A stretch of DNA of 60,000 bases from Liolophura sinensis. Its lineage: Eukaryota; Mollusca; Polyplacophora; Chitonida; Chitonidae. Where the stretch lies: contig NC_088303.1 in NCBI RefSeq assembly GCF_032854445.1, forward strand, positions 15,447,501 to 15,507,500, in the 5' to 3' direction. The notes under the pieces are model-generated. The model searched no databases. It had not been told where the DNA came from and was given only the letters and a program-made list of their open reading frames with translations. Both the position numbers and the translations under genes were made by a program. Below are positions 45,214-58,017 of this stretch, one piece after another (the first letter of the stretch is position 1; the number at the start of each line of letters is the position of its first letter).

Positions 45214-47373
45214 TTTGAAGCTTTCTCCAGTCCTGATCTCGAATGACTAAGGAACTAGGTTGTTTTGACCCCTCTATAACTACTACCCTCTTACGTCACT
45301 TGTCACCTATTCAGAATCGACCTGAGTGTGTCAGACACTCAGATACGGAGTTATATACACATAAAACGGCACAATAGATCTCTTGAGCTTGTGCACTCAA
45401 CTACAACAGTTTGAAATTCTCTACGTCTTTGTTATATATGTATATACATCTACGCTTTCAATACGATCACATTCACATGGAAACCCAATAAGGCGTAATT
45501 GCAATGTGGTAGAGCATACATCGATGTATACAATGCATCTATATGGCCGTTCGCGATACAGTTCATAAGCACATTCGGAAAGAGCAAAAGACGCCCAAGA
45601 CCAGTGTGCAGACGGTGAAAAGCTATACAGGCTACATTACATCACACAGTATATACAGAGATAACATGGGAACCACAGAGCATGGGAACATCTTCCAGGG
45701 TCTATATCCAGGGGAGTTGACACGTTGGCGGCTAGAGTTCCACTCTGCCGTTTTCGTCAATGTAATCACAAAAAGACAACTGCAGGCTCAGATGCACACT
45801 AATTTCCGATGTGACAGTTGCAAGTTTGATCCAGTCAATGCAAGAAACCATATGTAATACTTTTATGTTACCGTCTTTTGACGTAAGAAAGTACAAATAA
45901 ATAAAGGACTCGAAACACCGTCTCCTTTCAGACAGTCACTCTATTCCACACGGTTCATCGCCTTGAGCAGTCCCGCAGTATGTTACTTACGTATTATTAG
46001 CAAATCGCTATGCTGCAACGTCATGAATATCAATATAGGGGAGCTGATCATGTGATGTAAACATACACATGTGCTATGATGTAATCAAATGCACGTGGCA
46101 AACTGTGACAATATCACACCATAATTAACTGATAAACTGATGAACAGAGCCGGACCCAAAACCTACACTATAGTGTAACCGCGACTTATTGTAGGTCTAA
46201 GAAAGGTTGTCGGTTTGGAATCTCAGAGCATCCGGGGCCTATAAACCGCCCCTGGACCCCTCCTTGCGCCGACCACAGGCTGCGACATAATCGTTCACTT
46301 GCATACCACTTTCAGGAATGTTAAGATATACGAATGTCTGTGGAAGCCAATAGAATATAATAGGACTTTTCTCAGTGTATTGCCTTAAAAAGGTTGCTTG
46401 AAGATGTAGGCTAAGCGTTGATTCGTGTCTCTTTATTTCATATACCATATGTTGTACGGATTTTAAAATAGAATAAAGAAAAATTATTACATGCTGGTAC
46501 AGATAGATAATTACAATTATTATGTATATGACTATACATCAATGTAGTCCTGTATCAGATGGTCACCAAGCTTAAAGGATGCAATACCCTCATTATAAAC
46601 TTCTCTGTTGAAGGCCAGTATTCTATACATACATCAGCTAACTTATGTTGGTACCTTTTCCTTCATCTTCTTTTACCTCCATAGAAATAATTCACTCTTG
46701 TTAAATAAAATATTTTTGTGGGTATGATGTGTGGTTTAGCAACTTGTCTTGCACTAATATGAAATAGAAACAATAAATGACGGAATGATTGAACATGTTA
46801 CAATGAAGACTGTGAATGTGGAAGAGTTTGAATTTTAGGATGGGAATTTAGCCGCATATAAGCCAGATTAGAATATCAACCTCCCAAGTTCATGGGATTC
46901 GTGAAACGTAATCTTGAAGGCCTACTCGATATATTTTGGCCTGTGGTTTATGACATGTTTTCATATCGGATAGTGTTAAACTATTAATGAGGAAAATTGA
47001 TATGAATAGGTAATATGGGAGTTTAATTTTGCATCAAAAGCTACCACATCAGGCTGTCGAGTTTACATTATACACTGTTAATACACTGTAAACATCATAT
47101 TTCTGGGTTCCTTATGCCCTAGCTCCGAGACCGGTTGGTCATGTTCCCAGCTTTACATGTATTTCTGATAGCTTACCTGAGAAGAATGAAACAGATCTCA
47201 GATGTAGTTATGCTCCACTTTCCCCTACGTCAAACCTAGCAAAGGTCACGTTACTTTTTAATAAAACCGTTTTCCAGGCAAAATTCAATAGGCCTGAGTA
47301 CTTTTGCGCGTATACTAGTATACCTGTTAATTCCCCAATCATTACCGAGAAACAATAACACTGAAAAGTTTGG
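45214..47373. other. upstream region of the lectin receptor, unit 2
   Basis: Presumed promoter region plus intergenic sequence. Contains insertions relative to unit 1 (about 45480-45600, 45850-46125 and 46900-47105). The empty SINE target site is near 47160. No gene seen. Confidence 0.45.
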
Positions 47374-47570
47374 TTAGTGGTTTAAGCTTTTATTTACCAC
47401 ATATATGAAAATCATCCAAAAATCCAAGATGTCACTCTGGATAGTTCTGCCAATATGCAGAACGTGGGCCGACATTTTCATCCAGCTGATCACAGACGAC
47501 GAATAATGCTTATAGCTTGATGCCACTTTGCAGCCATACAGACAGGTAAAGACTCCTCCATCGAGCAAAG
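47374..47570 (-). pseudogene. frameshifted counterpart of the unrecognised exon, unit 2
   Basis: Begins LLDGGVFTCLYGCKVASS after the same acceptor, but an 8-bp insertion shifts the frame after KHY, so the ending differs completely from unit 1 and runs into the former 3' UTR. Confidence 0.4.
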
Positions 47571-48768
47571 CTGCACTATACAGAGGCAAGATTTTGATCA
47601 GAGAGAAACACAACCATACATATGACCATTTGATCCTGATTGTAAATGATCATTACCAGGTTGTTTACGACTGGACCAGAACGATTGTGTACCAGAACAC
47701 TGTATTGTACTTCCTGACCTTTATGACACATGTAGTTTAATCCAGCTCTCATGCTGGTTTAGCAGCTAAATTACACCAGGAGGTGGATTAGGTCCATGTA
47801 CCTGATGAGCGACGAGTTTCCTCTGGGCTCTGTCATGTTTTCTCAAGCTGTAACCAAGCTATTGTACTGAATAAAGCTTAAAACATTTATCAAAAATATA
47901 ACACCCACTACATACCATTCTTTGAAACGAACGGCATTCACCACTCGAATTTACTCTCACATTGTACTCACATGCTCTTCCATTCTCTACTGTTACACAT
48001 CTGTCTTTCCACTACCCTATATAAACCCCTGCTATACTTTACATTTTGAAATTCACCCATATTGTAATATTCATGCACTATCAGTTTGTTAAAGTTTTTT
48101 TTACAGTTATACATTATAAGCTCTATGCCCACTGGTTTGTGTGGAAGACATCACTAGTGCTGAATGAATTTGTCTGCGAACATTTTACTTGCGTAAAATT
48201 TAAAACTGTTTGTTATGAAAGATTGGAGGTTGATAAACTTTTTGTCTTTCTTACTGATTGTACAATGACAATGAAGTTGGTTAAGGGCCTATTTCAATAT
48301 GTCAAATCTTCAACTTATCCATAAACCCACTTCTGGTTTGGGAACCAAAATCTGGGCAATATTTATCCAAAACTGGTATGCATGGATTTTCTTGCAAATG
48401 AAGTATGTAGTACAACACATACTTTGCAGATTTGGAAGTTTGAATAGTGCAATATTTATGTTGACATCTCATTTATTACATAATCCAAAAATAACAGTTT
48501 CATCGAATTTCAAATTTCTTCAAAATTCCCTTTGTTGCATTGGTCCATGAGTAAAACAGTTGCCTTTTGTTATATCCAGGACAAAATAGTCACTGGTCAT
48601 AATTCAAGTGTTGTTTACGGTTTGTCAGTTTACTCCTTCCCCATCAATGCACTTCCGACTTCTCTACGTATTCAATGACTGCACTTTAATGTCATACTCA
48701 AGAATTTACTGCACACTTAGGAAATGACTTCCTTACACTACAGTTGTTATTGACAGCATGTATGTCTG
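47571..48768. other. non-coding sequence, unit 2
   Basis: Collinear with 23398-24554 in unit 1, no supported exon. Confidence 0.5.
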
Positions 48769-49024
48769 TCAGCATTCAATCATGATGGTGATGTGGAATA
48801 TCAGCATTCAATCATGATGGTGATGTGGAATATCAGCATTCAATCATGATGGTGATGTGGAATATCAGCATTCAATCACGATGGTGATGTGAAATATCAG
48901 CATTCAATCATGATGGTGATGTGGAATATCAGCATTCAGTCACGATGGTGATGTGGAATATCAGCATTCAATCATAATAATGATGTGGAATATCAGCATG
49001 CAATCATGATGATGATGTGGACTA
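48769..49024. repeat. 32-bp minisatellite, 8 copies, unit 2
   Basis: Expanded relative to the five copies in unit 1. Confidence 0.92.
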
Positions 49025-49354
49025 TCCCACAATTAGTGAATTACCCTTCCAGCCATTTTTCTGATATCATCCTGCCAATCACAACCACCAATTCATCCTT
49101 TGGCTGTCTTCATTTGCTGCTTTAACTGCAGGTACTGTCAACAAAGAAGAAATTAAAAAACAGTTGAGCAAATTTATGTCATTTCTAACTGATTCAGTTT
49201 TTCTGATACTTTTTTAACGTATCTGAAAATTCAATAAAACAGCTGATGCAAATCCTAAAAATTCATTTCTGAATTTATCATGACAATGAATATAAAACTA
49301 AAATACATGTATTCACATTCTAATTATGCTTGTAAATGACTTCACTAGAAGTTC

Positions 49355-51368
49355 TTAACAAACATTTGTCAAAACACTTTTGATTACATTTTTGCGACTC
49401 TGTATGGCTTGCTGGACCCACAGTAACTCCATGGCAATGTGATGACGTTTTTTCCGGAGTTCTTCAGCATTTAATCCCTCAGCTGATATGATGCTAGCTA
49501 GAAAAACAAACAAACAATGATATTCAGATGCAATCTGCCTGTGCATGCATTTCACAATCTTGCAGGGGTAGCTAATGTATCGTCGCATTCACGCTTGACA
49601 ATGTGCTTATCGAATAAAGATTTCTATGATAGAACCCCATACACGATGGGCTTATCGAATAAAGATTTCTATGATAGAACCCCATACACAGTGGCCTTAT
49701 CGAATAAAAATTTCTATGATAGAACCCCATACACAATGGGCTTATCATATAAAGGTTTCTATGATAGAACCTCTTACATGGTGGGCTTATCGAATAAAGA
49801 CTCTATGATAGAACCCCATACATCATCATTATCATTTAAAGGTTTCTGTGACATAACCTCATACAGAGTGGGCTTAAATTTTTTAAATTACAGTATTTTA
49901 CATGCACGAAGCAAATGACAGAAATACTGATCGAGTTATTAGGCTCAACATTTGTGTGCAAAATACATTCAGTACTTTTTAACATACCACTCATAACATT
50001 TTGTTCAACACTGCTTTCGGTGTAACCAATGCCAATGCTGACGTTCGGGGTATGACATAAGATACATCTGTACTTTGTACAGGCTGGCTAAAAATAAATA
50101 TAAATCTGAGGGTTAACAGCTAAATGTAGAGAGCTACTGTAAGATTAATACAACTATTAACGAATCAGGCAAAAGGCACATCTTACACACAAGTTTTGGG
50201 CAAAATTTTACCACATTTTCATCATAGAAATTCATGTTACCTTTTGCTTGTGACTGAGAGTCAGCTGTGTGAGATATATCAGCATCCCAGAAGGAGGTGC
50301 TGTTTTCCCAGTGTTGTATGCTGTCGTCAACATTGCCAAACAAAACACTGTTGGCATCAAGCCGTGAATGGGACACATCTGTTTGGGCCCCACCAGCAGT
50401 GTCTGATACACTAGCACTGACATTACCTGACATCTGTGGGATTTGATGGGGTCTGGCAACAGTGATATGGGAAACATTTCTGCTGACATCAGCACTTTTG
50501 TGTGAAACACTGACACCATTATCTAAACTGTCAGAGGCGTGAGGGACTCTTGTAGAAGAATCAATTGTCATGTTTGTTAATGTACTTGTGAAGCCATCCA
50601 ATGTGTGTGAAACATCTGTACTGATATCACATGTGATATCACATGTGATATCCATGTGAAATGTTGGCCACAGGATGATCTGTGACCCTTGAACCACTGG
50701 TAGAGCTAATAACTGGAAGATATGGGGTATTGCAAAGCTCCGTCTCATCACGGACATTATCAGGGTTTTTGAGTACTGGAAATCCAGAAGCATTAGTTTC
50801 AGCTTCCTTTGTTGGCAGAGGTGCAGGAGGTTTAACCCAAGTTTCACATGAGGATTTACTCTCAGTTGTTTCCCCTGATAACCTATCTCGTGTCAATACA
50901 GATGTAGGGTTACATGTACCAGCTTCAGATGTATCATATCCAGCAACAGTGTTAATAAACCACCACACCACAAGAGGAACATGAATTGCCAATATCAACA
51001 TTTGTGCTTGGTATTCTACTAGGGTTTAACTCACAACGTTGGAATTTCTCTGTAATTTTCAGATTCATTTTTTCACACACACACTCTGATTCATCAGCAC
51101 TTTCGTTGATCTTTAAAGTCTTCTTTTGATTAGTGTACTGTGGATTTGTGGCCACATGCCGTACATGTGAGCGTGTCTTCTTCATTCCCGGTAAGGAGAT
51201 TCTCTGTGAATGCCATTCCACTACGAGCTGGGGGTCATCCTCCGTTTCCATGGCAACAGCCTCGAATTCTCGCCTAACCTGCTGTAGCCACGTCCTTGTA
51301 ACATGACCCCTCACCCATGCCTGTAAATGAATTAAATACAACGACAGCAGAGGAGGAGGGAACCACAA
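49355..51368 (-). pseudogene. IQCC: IQCC homologue with two frameshifts, unit 2
   Basis: Same two-exon structure as unit 1 (large exon 51368-50241, last exon 49497-49355, HHIAMELLWVQQAIQSRK intact). The large exon is broken. Near 50957 a TGTGATGTGAAAGC-containing stretch is replaced, a net loss of 17 bp, and the frame ends at SCSSCGVVVY. Near 50630-50650 a 19-bp insertion makes a repeated GATATCACATGTGATATC. The three parts lie in three different frames and the shifts do not compensate. An N-terminal IQ-motif fragment of about 138 residues is the longest product expected. Confidence 0.85.
49604..49875. repeat. 45-bp minisatellite in IQCC intron, unit 2
   Basis: About six copies, one fewer than unit 1, including a copy with CATCATCATT in place of the usual junction. 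Confidence 0.9.
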
Positions 51369-51980
51369 ATTTTAGTTTGTGAAGAATACATGTTTTTTTC
51401 TGACAGCATTATCAAAGGCATTTAAGCAGCTATTCTTTACTACACATCACACTGGGAAAGTAAGTACTTTCAGGGGATAGGTGATTAGATAGCATACAGG
51501 ACCATCAGATGGATTGAAATTTGCAATCCACCAATAATTAGAGCTTAAAAGTCGACCTTAAACCACATATGTGGACGATGTGTAGTATGCTGTACATTAC
51601 ACATTTATCTATACGCAGGGCAGGGTTAACAACTTTCCCAGCATTTTCTTTTTGGCTTAGACAGTATGCATCTAGTTCAACTGGGATGAAAATGGAATCT
51701 TAAATTCTAATTACAAACATTACAATACGCTTAATTATTGACTTAGAATGGGGATTCTCCTACTGTTGTACTTTAAAAATAGCCTTTGCGATCTTTCATG
51801 TATTAATGGTGTATTAATCAGTGCATATTTGTGTATTGTCTCCTAAAGATTTGGATTACCTGCATGTTAATGATGGAATTTGAGAGATAAAAACTTACTT
51901 TGAAATTATTTTCCCATATTTACAGCACAGAGCTGAAGAGATCTTACAATTTCTAACTGCAAAGGTTTTTCGATTTAAAG

Positions 51981-52063
51981 GTGATGACATGCTGTCTTTG
52001 TTATTCCATTTCTTAAATGAATGGCTCTTTGTCTTCTTAGCTGAAACATTTTTCATCCCTAGG
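51981..52063 (+). pseudogene. ZBTB8OS: archease (ZBTB8OS) internal exon, unit 2
   Basis: 83 nt, same borders, but the acceptor context changed to GATTTAAAG, HFLDEW became HFLNEW, and AEPFF became AETFF. Substitutions at conserved residues suggest relaxed constraint. Confidence 0.65.
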
Positions 52064-52694
52064 GTAAGTGTCACCAATCACTATATAAACCACTCAAATA
52101 AATGGTGGCTAATTCATTTGAAAAAAGTCAAAAGTTTCATATAATTCATGAATTGTTTAAATGTTTCATACACTGTGGTTTAATGTCATAATGCAGGTTA
52201 TCATGAAGTCATGACATGCCTTGATCTGTAAGGTTATAGGCTCAGGATCAAAACTTGAATACTTGAGGTACACCAGGCACTTTGAGGCTGACCTGTAAAG
52301 GTTCTATCCAAGCACATGACTTCATCTTCTGGTCTCAGCCTGCTAGGGATTTTATGTACAAATTGTACAGTCCTTGGATTAAAACACCATAGGATTTACT
52401 GCAATAGTCAAGAAATAATACAATGGTTTAGTATGTCTACCAGTAATTCACAGTCTTCTCTCGATTATGAGTTAAGCATATAATACCATTCCAAACTACA
52501 CACAAATTACTGCCGCATTATTCCACTGATGTACTGCAATCTTATGGCATTGAAAATTTTACTACATGAGAGTTTTACTACATGATTTAAAAGAAGAAAT
52601 TATTTTATTACACAACAGTTTCTAATGACTTTCACCTCTTCACTGCAAAGTTGTAATTAAGTCCATCTTGTTTATACTATTTTATTTTTCTCAG

Positions 52695-52817
52695 CAGAAA
52701 GTTGTAATAACAAATTCCGACAAGGAAAACTTCAAGATCAGTGCGGTTGGATACAGAGTGACATTTGACATAGGCAAACACGCTCAGGGTTCAGAGGGTT
52801 CAGGGTTCAACTTATAG
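52695..52817 (+). pseudogene. ZBTB8OS: archease (ZBTB8OS) next exon, unit 2
   Basis: Same structure as 28340-28462, with SKHPQG changed to GKHAQG and the same GSGFNL ending. The conserved archease motif is lost, supporting decay. Confidence 0.65.
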
Positions 52818-52935
52818 CTAAGCTGGATGGTCATTGGTTGACATATTCACACAAAACACAAAGAAAGACAGTGTTCTGAGTACTTTGCGTAAAGCAGAAC
52901 AAAATCTGTGTATGTAGCTAAACAGGAATATGCTT

Positions 52936-53382
52936 TCGTGTGGTCTTGGCACATGCATTGAGATCAGTGTGGTACCGGGTGCATGTCATGTGGTCTTAGC
53001 GCGTGCACTGAGATCAGTATGGTACAGAGTGCATGTCGTGTGGATTAGCGAGTGCACGCAGATCAGTGTCGTACCGGGTGCATGTCGTGTGGTCTTAGCT
53101 CGTGCACGCAGATCAGTGTGGTACAAGGTGCATGTCGTGTTGTCTTCGCGTGTGCACGTAGATCAGTGTGGTACGGGTGCATGTCGTGTGGTCTCAGCAC
53201 GTGCGCTGAGATCAGTGTGGTAGCGGGTGCATGTCGTGTGGTCTCAGCACGTGCACTGAGATCAGTTTGGTACCAGGTGCATGTCGTGTGGTCTCAGCAC
53301 GTGCACTGAGATCAGTGTAGTACCGGGTGCATGTCGCATGGTCTCAGTACGCGCAGTGAGATCAGTTTGGTACTGGGTGCAT
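52936..53382. repeat. 50-bp minisatellite, about 9 copies, unit 2
   Basis: Expanded from four copies in unit 1. Open frames across it are artefacts of the repeat. Confidence 0.92.
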
Positions 53383-53490
53383 GTGTACTAAAACCCTTAG
53401 ATCTCACAACTATTTATGCACCTGTCTCTTCTCCTCGACCTCCAAAGTTCCATGAGTCACACTGAGCTACCTCTTTATAATTATATTATT

Positions 53491-56400
53491 ATTAATATAA
53501 TTCCCTCTATGGCAGTGTATTAGTGAGCAGCATTACATTTCCCTATGGTTTATGTATCCAGGCCCCGGTATGTGAATATAACAAAATCTTGGTGGGTTGT
53601 CAACCACGCCGAGATATTGTTGAATGTGTCCTTTGTTGGAGTTTAATACCGTGTGAGATTTGTCCTGGGATTCTACCAAAATAAAACACTCTTGATTTGA
53701 TATTGGCTGAAATATCTCGTTGACTCTTTCCTTCTTGATATTCCAGTATATTGTTCAGTATGCACCCTGAAGTATTTATAGATTACCGCTAATACAGCCA
53801 GTGAGAGGAGACTAGAACGATATCGCAATACCATAGTTGAAGTGAACGCATGTGTATAAACCATTGATAGAAACAAAGGTTAAGAGTATTTTTGTGTTCT
53901 CTGACATCACTTCCTGTCTCATCATCGCGACCCTAGTGACCTCGGGTTCATTTAAGATTTCTGCACAAACTTTGTTAGTTTTTGACAGTGGTGTAAAGCG
54001 ACCGTAGAGAGAGACGCATGCGCTGTAAAGAGTATGTCAGATGCCGTCATGTTGTGATTGCAATAACTTTCTGAGCGAAGTTATAACCTTCTTTTACGTC
54101 ACCTACCTATATTTAACCTATGCTTACAAGACCAGCTGACACAGCATCAAGTACCCGTTGTCGGCATAGTTTCATTTATAGGGATATCTGAGAAGCGGGT
54201 GAGGACTCGTTCCTGGGCGAGTTCACAATGTTTGAAACACGTATGGAGAACGTACATTGTTTACAGTGAATAAAGAAAGCGACACAATTTTAAAAACAAA
54301 CAACATGGAAATATCCATTTGAGTTAATTTATTTTAAACAAGAAAAGCTTACAGTTTCAGAAGTATTAAATTTCGGCCTCAAGACTAATTCGAATGCATG
54401 AAGTACAAATCACACAGTATATTTCTACACAATACATATTTCAGCCAATTACTTACGTGTGCCTGAACGCCCCTGTTCGAGACATTCCACTGTAAATACC
54501 ATGCAAAATATCATGTAGTTATAAAAGTTATAAAATACAAGTACTGTCCGTGCTTGGAAATATTCCCACAATTCCATGCAGAATCATGTGCATGGGTCAG
54601 CGGTATTCAAAAGTAATACGGGTATTACGATCTAGGTACTGTATAACAGGAGCTTAAACGCTATATTATGGCACATCAAATTTATGTCTTTCGGATGCAT
54701 CTACATTGTTAGCTAAATCTCAGATCCTCAAAGCAAAATATTATTCAATCGTAAACTTTTAGTTAGACAATTTGCATACCGTACTTTGAAACGATAACAA
54801 TAACATATATACAGTTATATTTTGGCAAAAAAATATAGATTAATATAACATAGATTAATATAATATAATAACACAAACAATAGTTTAACCACAGCAAACG
54901 TTAAAACAATATACGTTATAACAAAAACATATACGGTTATACAACATATATAATATATAATTTAAACACTATGATATCACAGTAAATGTATAATGACTGC
55001 GTGCACGAGTGTGGTTGGGTTAACAATAATGTAAATATGTATAAACATGTGAGCTAAATGTTATCACATGAACATATTTAACATTAATACAGTGAACTTA
55101 TTGCAGAACAGAACAAACTTACAGCGTGATATGAAAATATACATTTAAAGGATCTGGTGTGGTAAGGTGGGGAATCGGTCCCAGTGCAAGAAACTGTGCC
55201 CCTCAGCTTATATGCCAAGCTATAATCATGCACTGAAGCAAGTAAATATCCATGCTTTCGATGTATATGTCATAAAATCGATAAATGGTAGCCTACTCTA
55301 TTCACACTGAAATATCCTTTTTGTATTGGGCACAGTAGAGTTGTGAAAGCACTGCAAACACAAATGTGACTTATGAAAATATTTTCAGCTGGCCGGTGAC
55401 AACCAGTCAATTAAATATACCATAATGTACCTTTCAGCCTCATAATTCCGCTACATATCACACAAAGCAAGGCAAATTAAAGACAGACGATCACACGTGC
55501 TCTAAAGCTGGATTTTCTGTTTTAGTTGCCACATGTTACATTATGGCATACCTTAACAATTATCAGTTCTAATTCATGATAACAGTTATTTAATACAAGC
55601 TGGCCTATGTCTTCACTCACACAAAAGTATGTTTCCAAAGAAAAAATAGTGAACCACTTTCCCATAGGTTTACCACTGTTCCCCACATTGACTTGGTTAG
55701 TTCACTGTACTGTTAAGGATGCCTTGGACAAGTTATCAGAAACACGGATATTAAACTTGCCAAATTGTTACAAAACCGATCACAACTTTCTATTTTATAC
55801 GTGAGGATAAACGTTAACCAAACCGAAAGCGAAAGTTTAAGTGAAGATATTTTTCTGGATAAAGTCGATTTCCATTCAGTAAACTAAAAATACATAGCCT
55901 TGTTTGAACCGAAAATTGGCTTTTTTGTTCAGGGGTGCACTTTTTGGCGGGTTTTTACCAAGCAACCGTCTCTTCTATAGCCATATAACTTTTATTGACG
56001 CTTGGACAAAGTTTTATACTACTAATTCGGAAAGTTACAGAATTGTACTTGGATTTTGAAATTGGCACTTTCTTATCATACCTCTCTAGGGCAGATTCTC
56101 AGCCTTAACGTACTAGGTTCTTTAATTTATTTATTTATTTGATTGGTGTTTTATGGCGTACTCAAGAATATTTCACTCATACGACGGCGGCCAGCATTAT
56201 GGTGGGTGGAAACCGGGCAGAGCCCGGGGGAAACCCACGTCCATCCGCAGGTTGCTGAGAGACCACCTCGTTCTTTAAAGCCAATTTATAATTTTTCATC
56301 ACTTTTAGATGCGCATATATACAGCCAACTGTTTATACAGAAACAGATAGAATATATAAAAATTTTAACATAGTCACCAATGTCACCGACTTCAGCATGA

Positions 56401-57272
56401 TCAATTATTTTAGACACAACTAAATTCATTGGTCAGATCGCTATAAAAAGAAGACCGGCGCTGATGTCGAATGATGTGAGCCCGTGAGTTTCGTGTTCAT
56501 GATCGGCTTATGGTGGAAATGTAAGATTCTAAACTAATTATACTCCCTTAACCACATTCCACAGCTGAGAGACTGTAGTCAACGAAACAAATATCTGCCC
56601 ACTTCATTTCATGGCGTTTTTATGTTGAAGTGTACATGTATATGATACTTAGGATCTCTCCAAATACAGATCAGGGGCCGCTTGCACAAAGGGATCGTAA
56701 GTTTAAGTTAATTGTAAATCACTAAGATCACGGTCGTAACCTTAACTTTCAATCGACACCCTCTTGCACGAAAGGATTGTATCTATAATAGTGGTAATTT
56801 ATAAAAAATAAAAAAATCATTACAATCGAGTCGACCCGGATGAAAACATTTACAATCGCCCCAGAATTAACGTTAAGTACAAATAGTAGCCTTCTATATG
56901 TAGTAGTTTACTACTCGGTTTGCAGGAAAATTTGCTATTCATGTGATGTAGAACTTTTTTTAACATGAAGGCAAGAAAAAATTATCGACCGGCAAACTTT
57001 TCATTTTCACAGTCCACCATAATGTCAAAATCTGACATACGACAGCGATCATAAGTCCAAAAAGTTAGCGACGAAACTTATTTCTACAATAGTAAACTCA
57101 AGTAAAACTTACAATCGAGCGTAGCAGCGTAGCTATGATCCCTTTGTGCAACAGGGCCAAGCACATAAGCCCGGCTTTCCTAATCTGCTTTGACCTTATT
57201 TTCTACTGTAAAATCCCCTCAATTAGCTTACAGTGTTCCCATTTATTACTGTGTCTGTTTCGTGATCTTAAG
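53491..57272. other. unit 3 leading non-coding block
   Basis: Collinear with 4494-8260. Closest in its first kilobase to unit 1 (no SINE insertion, ETS-like CACTTCCTGT kept). No exon. A 4-bp insertion near 55390 breaks the open frame seen at 6077-6412 and 30793-31128. Confidence 0.6.
56123..56255 (-). repeat. SINE 3' part, unit 3
   Basis: Same insertion as 7112-7258 with intact CGGGCAGAGCCCGGGGGAAA. Confidence 0.85.
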
Positions 57273-58017
57273 TTATTTGTCCGACTCAAACATCGGCTGG
57301 TAAAGGTTCTCATGATTGTGACGATTTGCTGACAACGTATCTATACCAAAAAGAGTTCCCGCGTTATTTCGCTCCCTTTCGGAAGACGGAAGGACAGCTA
57401 GAGTATCATTACCCGATGCCTGTGGCGTTGTTCCAGAAGCAGGGTAGGTCATGTTCTCATTGGAAGATACTCCGGAAACGGGCCTTGCAATCTGAGACGG
57501 TGATAGATATCCGTCAAGTTGTTTTCCGGAAGCTTTCCAGGTGGGTTGATGAAGGCCTGATTCTGCATCTTCCCACGCCGACTCACCCATATCCAAGTTG
57601 ACCGCGTTGGAGTAGGCGTTCTCCTCGGTGGATCGCGGCCTCTGCAAGTTGTCCAAGTTCATGCCTTTATCCTGTCTTCGCAATGCTTTTGCGTGTAAAT
57701 ACTCAGAAGTAGAAACTGCAGATTTCTCATCCCCACAGTCTTCGTCGAATGGAATTGTGTCGTATGGGTTTTGCGAATCCCTCCATTCCCCACTGTCCTT
57801 TCCGCAAGCCCCGTTTAATCGGTTCTGTTCTCGTTCCTTCCGGTGCGTCACATCCGGTAGTCTTTCCGCAGCTCCTGAGCCGTTACTGGCCTCTAAAGTT
57901 TGATTGATATGAGCGGCGGCAGACGGCCGATCAACTGGTTGTCTTTCACCACCTGCACCATACGCATCATTGGAGAAATGAATGTTCGGGATTGGGTTTT
58001 CTGTCCCTGCACGTCTT
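57273..58017 (-). CDS. lectin receptor exon 6, cytoplasmic tail, unit 3
   Basis: 745 nt including the TAA stop. Contains the AYSNAVNLDMG segment that unit 1 lacks and the HINQT segment that unit 2 shortened, so it probably represents the ancestral tail length. Confidence 0.88.

Larger units (their letters stand above)
28888..53490. repeat. tandem unit 2 (about 24.6 kb)
   Basis: Second complete unit, collinear with unit 1. Relative to unit 1 it has a SINE near 29.24 kb, an extra 1.6 kb at about 37.88-39.47 kb, lacks about 2.6 kb at the minisatellite near 42.1 kb, lacks the SINE of 22.73 kb, and has longer 32-bp and 50-bp minisatellites. Confidence 0.95.

Noticed and set aside
52930-53309. Two plus-strand frames of about 90 codons with repeated RSVWY-type peptides
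   Set aside because: Translation of the 50-bp minisatellite; copy number differs between units and the frame is not maintained.
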